This document shows positions 7,820 through 16,339 of a stretch of 53,390 nt of DNA, piece after piece. The notes beneath the pieces are model-generated. The model made no database searches and had not been told where the DNA came from. It saw nothing but the letters and a program-made list of their open reading frames with translations. The stretch comes from an uncultured Pelagibacteraceae bacterium (GTDB taxonomy: Bacteria; Pseudomonadota; Alphaproteobacteria; Pelagibacterales; Pelagibacteraceae), in the NCBI GenBank assembly GCA_902527635.1, contig CABZPS010000004.1, positions 1 to 53,390 on the forward strand, given 5' to 3'. The number at the start of each line of letters is the position of its first letter. Position 1 is the stretch's first letter. A program made the translations under genes and the position numbers.

Positions 7820-8839
7820 CTATTTTTTTAAATCTACTAAATCCTTTTTAATAATTTTTGACAATTTAATCTCTTTTTTTAAGTTCATTCTAAACCTTTT
7901 ATCTTTATTTTGACCAGGATACATTATTTCTTTTACTCCTTTAATCTTAGGTAATTTTTTAATTGTTTTAATGTTATCTTTAATTCTAGAAGTATAATTT
8001 TTGACAAATAAGTTTGTTTTAAATGTGATAAATAAATGTCCAATATTTTGTGGACCTGAAAAATCATCAAAAGGATCTTTAACTTTGCCTGCATGATTTC
8101 CACCAGTTAAAACACCACTTAAAATATCAACCATCCATGCTAAACCTGAACCTCTAAAACCTGCAATAGGCAATTGGACTCCGCTGAGAGCTTTTTTTGC
8201 GTTTGTAGTTGGTTTACCAAATTTATCTAATGCGACACCCTCTGGTATTTTTTGATTATTTCTAGCTGCAAATCTAATTTTTCCCCTATTAATTTTTGCA
8301 ATAGCTGTATCTAAAATAAAGGGTGCCTGTGCTCCAGTTGGAGAACCAAAACATATAGGATTAGTTCCAAACAAACTTTTTTTTGAACCATAAGGAGCGA
8401 TTGCAGGTGGAGCATTAGTATAAATCATGGTGATTAAATTTTTTTTTACTGCTTGCTCAGCATAGTAACCAGACAATCCATAGTGCCCGCTATTTCTCAC
8501 TGCCACTAAACTAATACCCGTTTTTTTTGCATATTCGATTGCTTTTTTAATTGCAAGATCTGCTGCGACAAAGCCAATACAATTATCAGCATCGATGTGT
8601 GCGATCGATTGAGATATTTTTTTTATTTTTATTCTAGGTTTTGGATTAATAACTCTTTTAGATATTCTTTCACAATACATTCTTAATCTTGAAAGACCAT
8701 GACCATAAGCACCAACTAACTCTGCATTAATCAAAGCATTGGCTGAAGTAATAGCATGATGATTGCTCAATCCATAATTTTTAAAAATTTTTATAACTTC
8801 TTTTTTAATTTTTTCTGTTTTCAAATTAGCCTTTTCCAC
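7820..8839 (-). CDS. Ldh2-family (malate/L-lactate/sulfolactate) dehydrogenase
   Basis: The product is 339 aa of the NAD(P)-dependent MDH/LDH-2 family, which includes L-sulfolactate dehydrogenase (ComC/SlcC), ureidoglycolate dehydrogenase and malate dehydrogenases. It has the GAYGHGLSRLRMY substrate region, the SGHYGLSGYYAEQA motif with catalytic His, an APYGSKKSLFGTNPICFG nucleotide-binding segment and GFRGSGLAWMVDIL. The frame begins at GTG 8839 and overlaps the end of the permease gene by 14 nt; a TTG at 8824 right after that stop is an alternative start. Next to an HpsN-like gene and Pta, sulfolactate is a plausible substrate, but the family does not prove it. Confidence 0.82.
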   Translation of the reverse strand: MEKANLKTEKIKKEVIKIFKNYGLSNHHAITSANALINAELVGAYGHGLSRLRMYCERISKRVINPKPRIKIKKISQSIAHIDADNCIGFVAADLAIKKAIEYAKKTGISLVAVRNSGHYGLSGYYAEQAVKKNLITMIYTNAPPAIAPYGSKKSLFGTNPICFGSPTGAQAPFILDTAIAKINRGKIRFAARNNQKIPEGVALDKFGKPTTNAKKALSGVQLPIAGFRGSGLAWMVDILSGVLTGGNHAGKVKDPFDDFSGPQNIGHLFITFKTNLFVKNYTSRIKDNIKTIKKLPKIKGVKEIMYPGQNKDKRFRMNLKKEIKLSKIIKKDLVDLKK

Positions 8840-10751
8840 GCCATGGAATTGTTTTATCTATTATTTTTCTCAAAGTTACATCAAATAATAAACCAAGCAT
8901 TCCCATTATAAATATAGTGATCCAAATAACTTCGTATTGGAAATATTTTTTAGCGACGTTTTCAACAAAACCAATTCCAGTTGTTCCTGCTAAAAACTCA
9001 GCAGCAACTAAAGTTCCCCAACACATTCCTACTGCAACTCTTATTCCAGTAAGTATTTCTGGTAAAGAATTTGGAAAAATTACATACCTTAAGATTTGTT
9101 TTTTTGATGCACCAAGTGAGTGGGCTGCATGAATTTTTGATAACTGTGTTCCCGAGGCCCCAGCTCTTGCAGAAATAATCATGATTGATAATGAGACCAT
9201 AAATAATAAGAAAACTTTCCCAGTATTATCAATTCCTAAAACTGAAATGATTAAAGGAGCCCAAGCTAATGGAGGCACAGGTCTATAAAGCTCGATTAAT
9301 GGATCAAAAAAACCTTTGGCGAATCTATTTAATCCCATAAATAATCCAAGCGGCACCCCTATTAATATCCCAAAAACTAATCCCAAAAATACTCTTAAAA
9401 AAGAGTCCCATATATGACCATAAGGCACTGGCACTTTAAATAACTTAAAGTCTCCTGTTACTAATTTTAAAACTTGGCCTTTAAAATTTTGTTTAACTAT
9501 TCCATCCTTAGTGTGAACTGGGTACTTACCGGGCAGAATATCAGCAATCCAGTCTGGTAAAATGAAACCAATCATTTTACTAACATCAACCATGTCTATC
9601 CATAAGAGAGGAATTTCTTTATAACCCACACTAGGTTTAAGCATAAGCATAAACTTATCAAATGTATCTGACGGTTTAGGTAGCCATCTACCGGATCCTT
9701 GTTCAGAACAACTTGGACCACTTGCAACAATGGTACCAGCTGGAAATAAAAATATATCTACAAATCGTAATCCCCCTTGAGCTTCTTTTTGCGCAACATC
9801 AAAATTGATAATTGCATTTTGCATTTCATTTAATGCATTTGGCGGATATATACTTGCAAATTCAATTCGTCGTGCAATTTTAACAATATCCTTAGCGTAG
9901 GTTGACGCTACTTCTTGAGTATCATCTAAATTTTTACGATAAGCTTTTATCTCATCTTTAAGTTCTTTTATTTTATTTTTAAATTGTGGATTATGATTTC
10001 TTAACTTAAAAAATTCATCACTAATAATTTGTAATTCTTTAGCAGCAGCATCAAATTTTAAACCTCTTTTAGTCTCTGGAACCAAAGGTACTTCGATTGT
10101 ATTTTCTATAGATCCCGTTCCAGATTGAACTTTTATAATTCCCCAATTTCCTTGCTTACTTACTGCTTTAAGTCTTTCATTGGCTTCTTGTTCTGTTTCA
10201 AAAGGATATTTAGATTTTTTAAAATTTTCAGTTAATAAGTTTATCTTACCGGTAATGCTATCTATCTTAAATTTCGTCTCGTTTTCAATTAAATCCTCAT
10301 TAGTTAATAAAGGAATGAGCTTAATAGTTTTGTTAATAAACCTTGTAAGATCCGTTTTTTGTTGCAAATTAAGATCCTTAGAAAATTTAATTTCATTTAA
10401 AGTTGCTTTAAGATTTTTATTTTCTTTCTTAATTTGAGCAGTACTTTTGAATTCTCTTTCCTCTATTGGAAATTGATATTTTAAACCTAATAAAGAGTCA
10501 TTAACTTTTGCTACTTGGCAGAGTTCATTAGCAGATTTAGGGTAAAAACCTTTTGCAATATCCCAAGAATAATAAAGCCATATCAGTAATAGAAAACTAC
10601 TTCCTACTATAATCCAGTGAGTACCACCTCTTGCTCTTTCGGGATTTCCAAATACAGCATCAACCCTTTCGGTCTTGATTAATCTTCTTCCATAGAGAAT
10701 ACATCCAATTACTGCAAAAAAAATTAAAAAGGTGATTATTTGAATTAACAT
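8826..10751 (-). CDS. tauC: ABC transporter permease (TauC/SsuC type) with long N-terminal extension
   Basis: This membrane subunit of a taurine/sulfonate-type importer has 641 aa, while TauC/SsuC permeases usually have about 260-280 aa. Two N-terminal membrane segments (about residues 3-21 and 46-65) are followed by a roughly 300-residue polar, helical, coiled-coil-like region that should lie in the periplasm. The normal permease domain occupies about residues 440-641. It contains WDSFLRVFLGLVFGILIG, the RPVPPLAWAPLII motif and the cytoplasmic coupling helix AAHSLGASKKQILRYV (EAA loop, with Glu replaced by Ala). The gene is immediately adjacent to tauB (0 nt gap). Confidence 0.87.
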   Translation of the reverse strand: MLIQIITFLIFFAVIGCILYGRRLIKTERVDAVFGNPERARGGTHWIIVGSSFLLLIWLYYSWDIAKGFYPKSANELCQVAKVNDSLLGLKYQFPIEEREFKSTAQIKKENKNLKATLNEIKFSKDLNLQQKTDLTRFINKTIKLIPLLTNEDLIENETKFKIDSITGKINLLTENFKKSKYPFETEQEANERLKAVSKQGNWGIIKVQSGTGSIENTIEVPLVPETKRGLKFDAAAKELQIISDEFFKLRNHNPQFKNKIKELKDEIKAYRKNLDDTQEVASTYAKDIVKIARRIEFASIYPPNALNEMQNAIINFDVAQKEAQGGLRFVDIFLFPAGTIVASGPSCSEQGSGRWLPKPSDTFDKFMLMLKPSVGYKEIPLLWIDMVDVSKMIGFILPDWIADILPGKYPVHTKDGIVKQNFKGQVLKLVTGDFKLFKVPVPYGHIWDSFLRVFLGLVFGILIGVPLGLFMGLNRFAKGFFDPLIELYRPVPPLAWAPLIISVLGIDNTGKVFLLFMVSLSIMIISARAGASGTQLSKIHAAHSLGASKKQILRYVIFPNSLPEILTGIRVAVGMCWGTLVAAEFLAGTTGIGFVENVAKKYFQYEVIWITIFIMGMLGLLFDVTLRKIIDKTIPWRGKG

Positions 10752-11549
10752 TTAATTATCTTTCCCCATAATTTCTTCTTCCATATTCCAAATCATCTCT
10801 AATATTTCTTCTCGTTTCACTGAAAAATCTTTATTCTTTTTAATTTCTCTTAGATCTTCTTTGAGACCCATTGAAGCAAATGGAAGATTATATTCCTTAT
10901 GAATTCTTCCGGGTCGAGGGGCCATTACATATAGTCTCTCACCAAGTAAAAGAGCTTCTTCAACTGAGTGGGTGATCAAAATAATTGTTTTTCCTGTCTC
11001 TTTCCAAATTTTCAAAACTAAAGACTGCATTTTTTCTCTTGTTAATGCGTCTAGGGCTCCTAAAGGTTCATCCATTAAAATTAGATCAGGATCATTAATC
11101 AAACATCTTGCAAGAGCAACTCTTTGCTGCATACCACCAGAGAGTTGATAGGTTGGGGTATTACCAAAACCTTTTAAGCCAACTATTTCTAACCATTCAT
11201 CAACTTTTTTTTGAGTTTCAATTGGATCTTTTTTTTTCATTCTTAATCCAAAATTTACATTTTCAGCAACCGTTAACCATTCAAACAAAGCACCTTGCTG
11301 AAAAACCATACCCCTTTCTACACCTGGTCCATCAATCTCTTTATTATTTAAAGTAATGTTTCCTGAAGTTGGTCTAATAAATCCTGCGGTAATATTTAAT
11401 AATGTTGTTTTTCCACAACCTGATGGTCCAAGAACTGTTAAAAGTTCTCCTTTTTTAAGAGTAAAATTTAAATTTTTTAGAGCATGAACAGTTTCTCCCT
11501 TTGGAGTTTTAAAAATCATATTAAGATTTTGAGAAACTAGATCACTCAT
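10752..11549 (-). CDS. tauB: Taurine/sulfonate-type ABC transporter ATPase
   Basis: This 265-aa ATP-binding subunit drives import. Walker A is GPSGCGKTT (about residues 40-48), the Q-loop is VFQQGALFEW, the signature is LSGGMQQR, Walker B is LILMDEPLGALD and the switch histidine is in ITHSVEEAL. These are typical of the nitrate/sulfonate/taurine subfamily. It lies between the binding-protein gene, from which it is separated by a hairpin terminator, and the permease gene, which starts right after its stop. Nothing unusual was seen in the protein. Confidence 0.93.
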   Translation of the reverse strand: MSDLVSQNLNMIFKTPKGETVHALKNLNFTLKKGELLTVLGPSGCGKTTLLNITAGFIRPTSGNITLNNKEIDGPGVERGMVFQQGALFEWLTVAENVNFGLRMKKKDPIETQKKVDEWLEIVGLKGFGNTPTYQLSGGMQQRVALARCLINDPDLILMDEPLGALDALTREKMQSLVLKIWKETGKTIILITHSVEEALLLGERLYVMAPRPGRIHKEYNLPFASMGLKEDLREIKKNKDFSVKREEILEMIWNMEEEIMGKDN

Positions 11550-11576
11550 TTGTTCACTTTATATTAGAATTTATAT

Positions 11577-11618
11577 AAAAAAAATAGGCACCAATTGAAT
11601 AAAAATTGGCGCCTATTT
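11577..11618 (-). terminator. Stem-loop terminator between tauA and tauB
   Basis: AAATAGGCACCAATT (11582-11596) and AATTGGCGCCTATTT (11604-11618) form a 15-bp stem with one G-T wobble and a 7-nt loop. On the minus strand the stem is followed by eight T residues (plus A-run 11577-11584). It is an intrinsic terminator inside the operon, 20 nt after the tauA stop, and probably lets only part of the transcripts continue into tauB. Confidence 0.85.
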
Positions 11619-11638
11619 AAATTTTAATTACCTTTAGA

Positions 11639-12580
11639 TTATAAAGGCAAGAAACTTGTGTCTACGTTTCCTCTTGGTGTTCCCATTCCTTTTAGGAATG
11701 CATCAAGATTTCCACTTTCCATTGAACTTTTAGTTTCTTCTGGAGTAAGAAATTTGAAACCACCTAAAGTTTCTTTCATGTCAGGAATTTTCATTTCTGA
11801 AGCTTTTGACATTGCATTCATATCGCTTTTACCAGCTCTATACCTTGCATTAGCCTCATGAGTTACTTCGATGAAAGTTCTTAACATTCCTGGGTTTTCT
11901 TTCATAAACTTCGTAGTCACAGAAGTAATGTCAATCCCCAGGATACCTGCATCTCTAGCTTCTTGAACTGTTAGTAATCTAGATCCAACTGCAACAGCAG
12001 CTTTAATAGAATTACCACCAAACAAACATGCCATTACAACATCACCACTTACTAAAGCAGCAGCACCTTCTTCAGGGTCCATTTGAATGATATCCATTTT
12101 TTTTCTATCCGCTCCAACAACTTTCATACTCTCATCAAAAACGTATTCTGCCATTGTTCCAAGTGGAACAGCAACTTTTTTACCTTCTAATTCAGTTGCA
12201 TTCGCTTTTGTAATTCCAGATGCATTAGAAGTAACACAAGTTGTTCCTCCCATTCCGTATTCCATTGCAATATCAACTAATTTGATAGGTGCTTTAGATT
12301 TAACAGCGTTAATAAATGGAACTAAACCTTGAGAATAAGAAATATCAATATCTCCTGCTAACATCGCATCAGTCATAGCACCACCATTAGTAAAGTTAGT
12401 CCACTTTACAGGAACCCCTAGAGCTTTTGCGAAGTTTTTCTTCATCATGTCCTCTAGATTTGGACTTGGCCACTCTAAGAAGTAAGCAACTCTAACTTCA
12501 TTAGCTGCTGAATTAGCAACTGATATTGAAAGATTTAGAGCTACAAAACATCCAAGAATAAAACTAATTATTTTTTTCAT
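11639..12580 (-). CDS. tauA: Taurine/sulfonate-type periplasmic binding protein
   Basis: The product is 313 aa with a Sec signal peptide (MKKIISFILGCFVALNLSIS.., cleavage near AANSAA). The mature protein is a type II binding protein of the TauA/SsuA/NMT1 class, with VAYFLEWPSPN at its start, DAMLAGDIDISYSQGLVP, and a VAVPLGTMAEYVFDESM segment. It captures the substrate and delivers it to the permease. It is the first gene of the minus operon and has a GGAAGAGG ribosome binding site. A terminator hairpin follows it. Taurine is the inferred ligand because of the divergent aminotransferase and alanine dehydrogenase genes; other sulfonates or amines are possible. Confidence 0.85.
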   Translation of the reverse strand: MKKIISFILGCFVALNLSISVANSAANEVRVAYFLEWPSPNLEDMMKKNFAKALGVPVKWTNFTNGGAMTDAMLAGDIDISYSQGLVPFINAVKSKAPIKLVDIAMEYGMGGTTCVTSNASGITKANATELEGKKVAVPLGTMAEYVFDESMKVVGADRKKMDIIQMDPEEGAAALVSGDVVMACLFGGNSIKAAVAVGSRLLTVQEARDAGILGIDITSVTTKFMKENPGMLRTFIEVTHEANARYRAGKSDMNAMSKASEMKIPDMKETLGGFKFLTPEETKSSMESGNLDAFLKGMGTPRGNVDTSFLPL

Positions 12581-12667
12581 TTATGCCTCTTCCTTGTTTA
12601 TTTATATGTTTCAATTTTAAGATTAATTTGACCTATATGTAAAACAAAAAAATGATCATTATAGTTA

Positions 12668-12684
12668 CACAACTTAAAGTTGTG
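12668..12684. promoter_or_regulatory. Palindromic operator candidate in tauA/aminotransferase promoter region
   Basis: CACAACTT-A-AAGTTGTG is a perfect 8-bp inverted repeat with a 1-nt centre. On the minus strand it ends 4 nt before a TATAAT box (12658-12663), so a bound protein would block a tauA promoter. It lies in the 175-nt region between tauA and the divergent aminotransferase gene. No regulator gene is adjacent. Confidence 0.6.
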
Positions 12685-12755
12685 ACATTATTTTGGTGGT
12701 TAATTTCTATTAATTAGTCTATGGATTTAATACTAAAAATTTTAAAAATTTATTT

Positions 12756-14102
12756 ATGAGTTCGGAAAAAAGAACATTAGTGCCTAATTCGCTCAATGAA
12801 CATTGGATGCCATTTACATCCAATAAGGATTTTAAAGAAAATCCAAAATTGATTGTTGAGGCAAAAGGTGTTTATTTAAAAAATCATCATGGCAAGACAC
12901 AAATTGATGCAAGCTCAGGATTATTTTGCAATCCATTAGGACATGGAAGAAAAGAGATTATTGAGGCAATAACAAATCAATTAAATACTCTTGATTATTG
13001 TCAGCCGTTTCAACAAGGTTTTGGTGGTTCTTTTGAATTAGCAACAAGAATTTCAAAACACACACCTGGAAATTTGAATAAAATTTTTTATACAATATGT
13101 GGATCTACAGCGGTAGAGACTGCAATTAAGATTAGCATTGCCTACCATAAAGCAAGAGGCGAGGGACAAAGATTTAGATTTGTTGGAAGAGAACGTGCTT
13201 ATCATGGGATGAATATTGGAGCAACATCAGTTGGTGGTATGATCAACAATGTTAAAGCGTATGCAAGTGTATTGATGCCAGGTGTTGTTCATATGAGACA
13301 CACACATTTAGATGAACATAAATTTATTTCAGGTCAACCAGAAACAGGAGCTGAGATTGCTGATGACTTAGAGAGAATTTGTACCAACTTTGGTTCTGAA
13401 AATATTGCAGCTTGTATTGTAGAACCTATTGCTGGGTCAACAGGAACTTTAGTGCCACCAGTTGGATATTTACAAAGACTAAGAGAACTTTGTGATAAAC
13501 ATAAAATACTATTAATTTTTGATGAAGTTATCACCGGTTGGGGAAGGACTGGCTCGGCTTTTGGGGCCCAAGAGTTCGGTGTAACACCTGATATAATGAC
13601 AATGGCAAAAGCAACAACTAATGGAATAGTTCCTTTTGGTGTGGTCGCTTGTAAAGAAGAAATTTACGATGCTGTGATGGATAATTCTCCAAAAGGTGCA
13701 ATAGAGTTATTTCATGGTTATACATACTCTGGAATTCCAGTTTCAGTTGCTGCAGCATTAGCAGTTCAAGATATTTTCGAAAAAGAAGATATCTTTAATA
13801 GAGCAAAAGAGCTTGCTCCTTATTTCCAAGAAGGCCTATTTTCTCTGAAAGATATTGATGTTGTAGACAACATAAGAGGTTATGGAATGATGGGTGGAAT
13901 AGATATTAAAACTGATGGTAGACCTGGTAAAGCAGGTTTAGCTACTTTCAAACATTGTTACGATGCAGGAGTAAATTTCAAAGCTACTGGTGATTGTTTA
14001 ATTATAGCACCAATGTTTATTTGCGAAAAAAAACACATTGATGAAATTATAGAAAAATTAAGAACTGGAATTACTAATTACGCAAAGAGTAAAAAGAATT
14101 AA
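12756..14102 (+). CDS. Class III aminotransferase, taurine/omega-amino acid:pyruvate type
   Basis: The product is 448 aa and PLP-dependent. N-terminal EHWMPFTSNKDFKENP resembles omega-amino acid:pyruvate aminotransferases. Key parts are CGSTAVETAIK, RAYHGMNIGATSVGG, the PLP Asp in LLIFDEVITGWGRTG and the Schiff-base lysine in MTMAKATTNGIVP. In context (divergent from tauABC, with ald directly after it) it would move the amino group of taurine to pyruvate, giving sulfoacetaldehyde and alanine. Beta-alanine or other omega-amines are equally allowed by the sequence. The start ATG has no clear Shine-Dalgarno and follows an A+T-only leader. Confidence 0.82.
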   Translation: MSSEKRTLVPNSLNEHWMPFTSNKDFKENPKLIVEAKGVYLKNHHGKTQIDASSGLFCNPLGHGRKEIIEAITNQLNTLDYCQPFQQGFGGSFELATRISKHTPGNLNKIFYTICGSTAVETAIKISIAYHKARGEGQRFRFVGRERAYHGMNIGATSVGGMINNVKAYASVLMPGVVHMRHTHLDEHKFISGQPETGAEIADDLERICTNFGSENIAACIVEPIAGSTGTLVPPVGYLQRLRELCDKHKILLIFDEVITGWGRTGSAFGAQEFGVTPDIMTMAKATTNGIVPFGVVACKEEIYDAVMDNSPKGAIELFHGYTYSGIPVSVAAALAVQDIFEKEDIFNRAKELAPYFQEGLFSLKDIDVVDNIRGYGMMGGIDIKTDGRPGKAGLATFKHCYDAGVNFKATGDCLIIAPMFICEKKHIDEIIEKLRTGITNYAKSKKN

Positions 14103-14111
14103 ATTTCGTTA

Positions 14112-15227
14112 ATGAGAATTGGCGTACCTAAAGAAATAAAACCTCAAGAAAATAGAATTGGCCTGACACCTGATAGTGTTAAAACTTTGGTTTCAGAGGG
14201 TCATGAAGTTTTAGTTGAAAATAATGGAGGCTTTGAAGCAGGTTTCGATAATGGTCAGTACAAAGATGCTGGGGCAAAAATTATAGAAAAAGCTGCTGAT
14301 ATTTTTTATGATGCTGAGATAATTGTAAAAGTTAAAGAGCCTCTAAAAGTTGAAGTTGACATGATAAGAGAAAATCAAATAGTTTTTACTTATCTACATC
14401 TTGCTGCTGCTAAAGATTTAACAAAAGGACTTATTAATTCCAAAGGTGTTTGTATAGCTTACGAAACTGTTACAGATCAAAATGGGAAATTACCACTCTT
14501 AGCTCCAATGAGTGCAGTTGCTGGTAGAATGTCAGTACAGGCTGGAGCTCATTGTTTAGAAAAAAATCAAAAAGGTAGAGGCTTACTTTTAGGAGGAGCA
14601 CCAGGAGTTGAGGGCGGAACTGTTGTTATATTAGGTGGAGGAGTTGTTGGTGAAAATGCTGCAATAATTGCGACTGGTATGCAGGCGAAAGTTCACATAG
14701 TAGACAAATCAGAAAAAAGACTTGAGGAATTAACTCAAAGATTTGGTAATAAAATTATTCCTCAACAATCTGATAATACTGATCTAAAAAAATTGATTTC
14801 AGATGCAGATCTAGTTGTTGGTGGAGTACTAATTCCAGGTGCAGAAGCTCCAAAGTTAGTTACAAAGGATATGTTAAAATTGATGAAAAGAGGATCTGTT
14901 ATAGTTGATGTTGCAATTGATCAAGGTGGTTGTGTTGAAACAAGTAAGCCAACTACATTTGCAAATCCTACATATATAGTTGATGATATTATTCATTACT
15001 GCGTTGCGAATATGCCAGGTGGAGTTCCTAGAACTTCTACATTAGCCTTAAATAAAGTTACACTACCTTTTTTAAACAGATTAGCTAAAGATGGATATCA
15101 AAAAGCTTTAAGAGATGATCCAAATTTTTTGGCTGGACTAAATGTTTATAAAGGCAACGTAACACATAAAGCAGTTGCAGATACATTTGGTCACAAATTT
15201 CTTTCTCCAATAGAGGCTTTAAATTAA
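14112..15227 (+). CDS. ald: Alanine dehydrogenase
   Basis: It oxidises L-alanine to pyruvate and ammonium with NAD. At 371 aa it has the usual length. Signatures are MRIGVPKEIKPQENRIGLTP, KVKEPLKVEVDM, QAGAHCLEKNQKGRGLLLGG, the Rossmann GGGVVGENAAIIA and the later DVAIDQGGCVETSKPT. It starts 9 nt after the aminotransferase stop. In the taurine route this enzyme regenerates the pyruvate acceptor and releases the nitrogen, so the gene pair is functionally closed. Confidence 0.95.
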   Translation: MRIGVPKEIKPQENRIGLTPDSVKTLVSEGHEVLVENNGGFEAGFDNGQYKDAGAKIIEKAADIFYDAEIIVKVKEPLKVEVDMIRENQIVFTYLHLAAAKDLTKGLINSKGVCIAYETVTDQNGKLPLLAPMSAVAGRMSVQAGAHCLEKNQKGRGLLLGGAPGVEGGTVVILGGGVVGENAAIIATGMQAKVHIVDKSEKRLEELTQRFGNKIIPQQSDNTDLKKLISDADLVVGGVLIPGAEAPKLVTKDMLKLMKRGSVIVDVAIDQGGCVETSKPTTFANPTYIVDDIIHYCVANMPGGVPRTSTLALNKVTLPFLNRLAKDGYQKALRDDPNFLAGLNVYKGNVTHKAVADTFGHKFLSPIEALN

Positions 15228-15229
15228 AA

Positions 15230-16336
15230 ATGAAAAAAATTACAATATTATTTTTATGTATATTAATAACATTTCCAGCCTTTGCTTCAGAAAAAATAAA
15301 ACCAAAAAAAACACCACTTAAAAAATTATCTAAACAATTAGGTAATGGAGAATTAATCAAGATTAACTCATATCAAGCTGCTGACTTTAGAGCAATAAAA
15401 GAGGGCTGGTACAAAGATAGTCCATTGGTGGTTGACGCTCTCATAACCTATCCAGAGGGAGAGGGTCCATTCCCTATATTATTAATTGTTCATAGTAGTG
15501 GTGGACCAGGTGAATTTACTGCTGATTGGTTAGAGTTTATGAGAGATCAACAAAAGCCATTGTTAGACATGGGTATAGCCACAATGTATTTGGATAATTT
15601 TTCTGCAAGAGGTGCTAAACATACTTACCTTGATCAATCAAAAGCCTCTTTATGGTCTACTTATATAGATATGTTTATGGCATTGGATTATCTTAGTAAA
15701 GATCCAAAAATTAATATTAAAAAAGTTGGTGTTTCTGGATTTTCAAGAGGAGGAAATCTTTCATTGATGGCATCAGAAAAAAGATTAAGAGATACCTTGG
15801 TTAGTAAGGATCTTTATTTTGCTGCATCTCAACCTAGGTCAGCCGAGTGTGGAATTACCGGAATGTTTAGAAACCCAATTCCAATTAAAGAAACTAAAGT
15901 TTGGTATGTCCACGGTTTGGCAGAAGATTATACCTTACCAGGCCCATGTGTAGAATTAGTTGAAAAAATGCAAGCTAAAGGAGCTGATGTAAAGATAGAT
16001 TTAAGAGAAGGGTGGTATCATTTATTTACTGGTAACTATGAAATAGAATTTTCTAAAAGTACACAATATTTCTGGAAGTGTCCTATGTTTTATACAGAGG
16101 ATGACGGTAATCCTAATAAAGAATTTGTTGATATGATGATAAAAAATGGAGTTTTTAAAAGTTTGGATGAATTTAATGAAATATCAAAAAAAAATCCCAG
16201 AAAGGCTTTTAAAACAATGTTTAAAGGTCTTAAAAAAGAAAAATGTATAGGAAAAGGTGTTACCGAGGGTGGTAATCATGGAAAAACCTTCTTGCCAGAG
16301 TATTTAGCATTTTGGAAAAAAAATTTATTAAATTAG
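15230..16336 (+). CDS. Secreted alpha/beta hydrolase (dienelactone hydrolase-like)
   Basis: The product is 368 aa with a Sec signal peptide (MKKITILFLCILITFPAFAS, cleavage after AFA). The fold is alpha/beta hydrolase: LLIVHSSGGPGEFT for the oxyanion region, the nucleophile elbow GFSRGG and a likely acid/histidine later (HGLAEDYTLPGPC, EGWYHLFTGNY). It should act in the periplasm on an ester or amide; the substrate is unknown. It starts 2 nt after ald and ends 3 nt before the dehydrogenase gene. A close paralog is at 42583-43605, sharing the NSYxAxxxxxIKxGxYKxSPL, WST.ID.FMAL and QPRS stretches. Confidence 0.8.
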   Translation: MKKITILFLCILITFPAFASEKIKPKKTPLKKLSKQLGNGELIKINSYQAADFRAIKEGWYKDSPLVVDALITYPEGEGPFPILLIVHSSGGPGEFTADWLEFMRDQQKPLLDMGIATMYLDNFSARGAKHTYLDQSKASLWSTYIDMFMALDYLSKDPKINIKKVGVSGFSRGGNLSLMASEKRLRDTLVSKDLYFAASQPRSAECGITGMFRNPIPIKETKVWYVHGLAEDYTLPGPCVELVEKMQAKGADVKIDLREGWYHLFTGNYEIEFSKSTQYFWKCPMFYTEDDGNPNKEFVDMMIKNGVFKSLDEFNEISKKNPRKAFKTMFKGLKKEKCIGKGVTEGGNHGKTFLPEYLAFWKKNLLN

Positions 16337-16339
16337 AAA

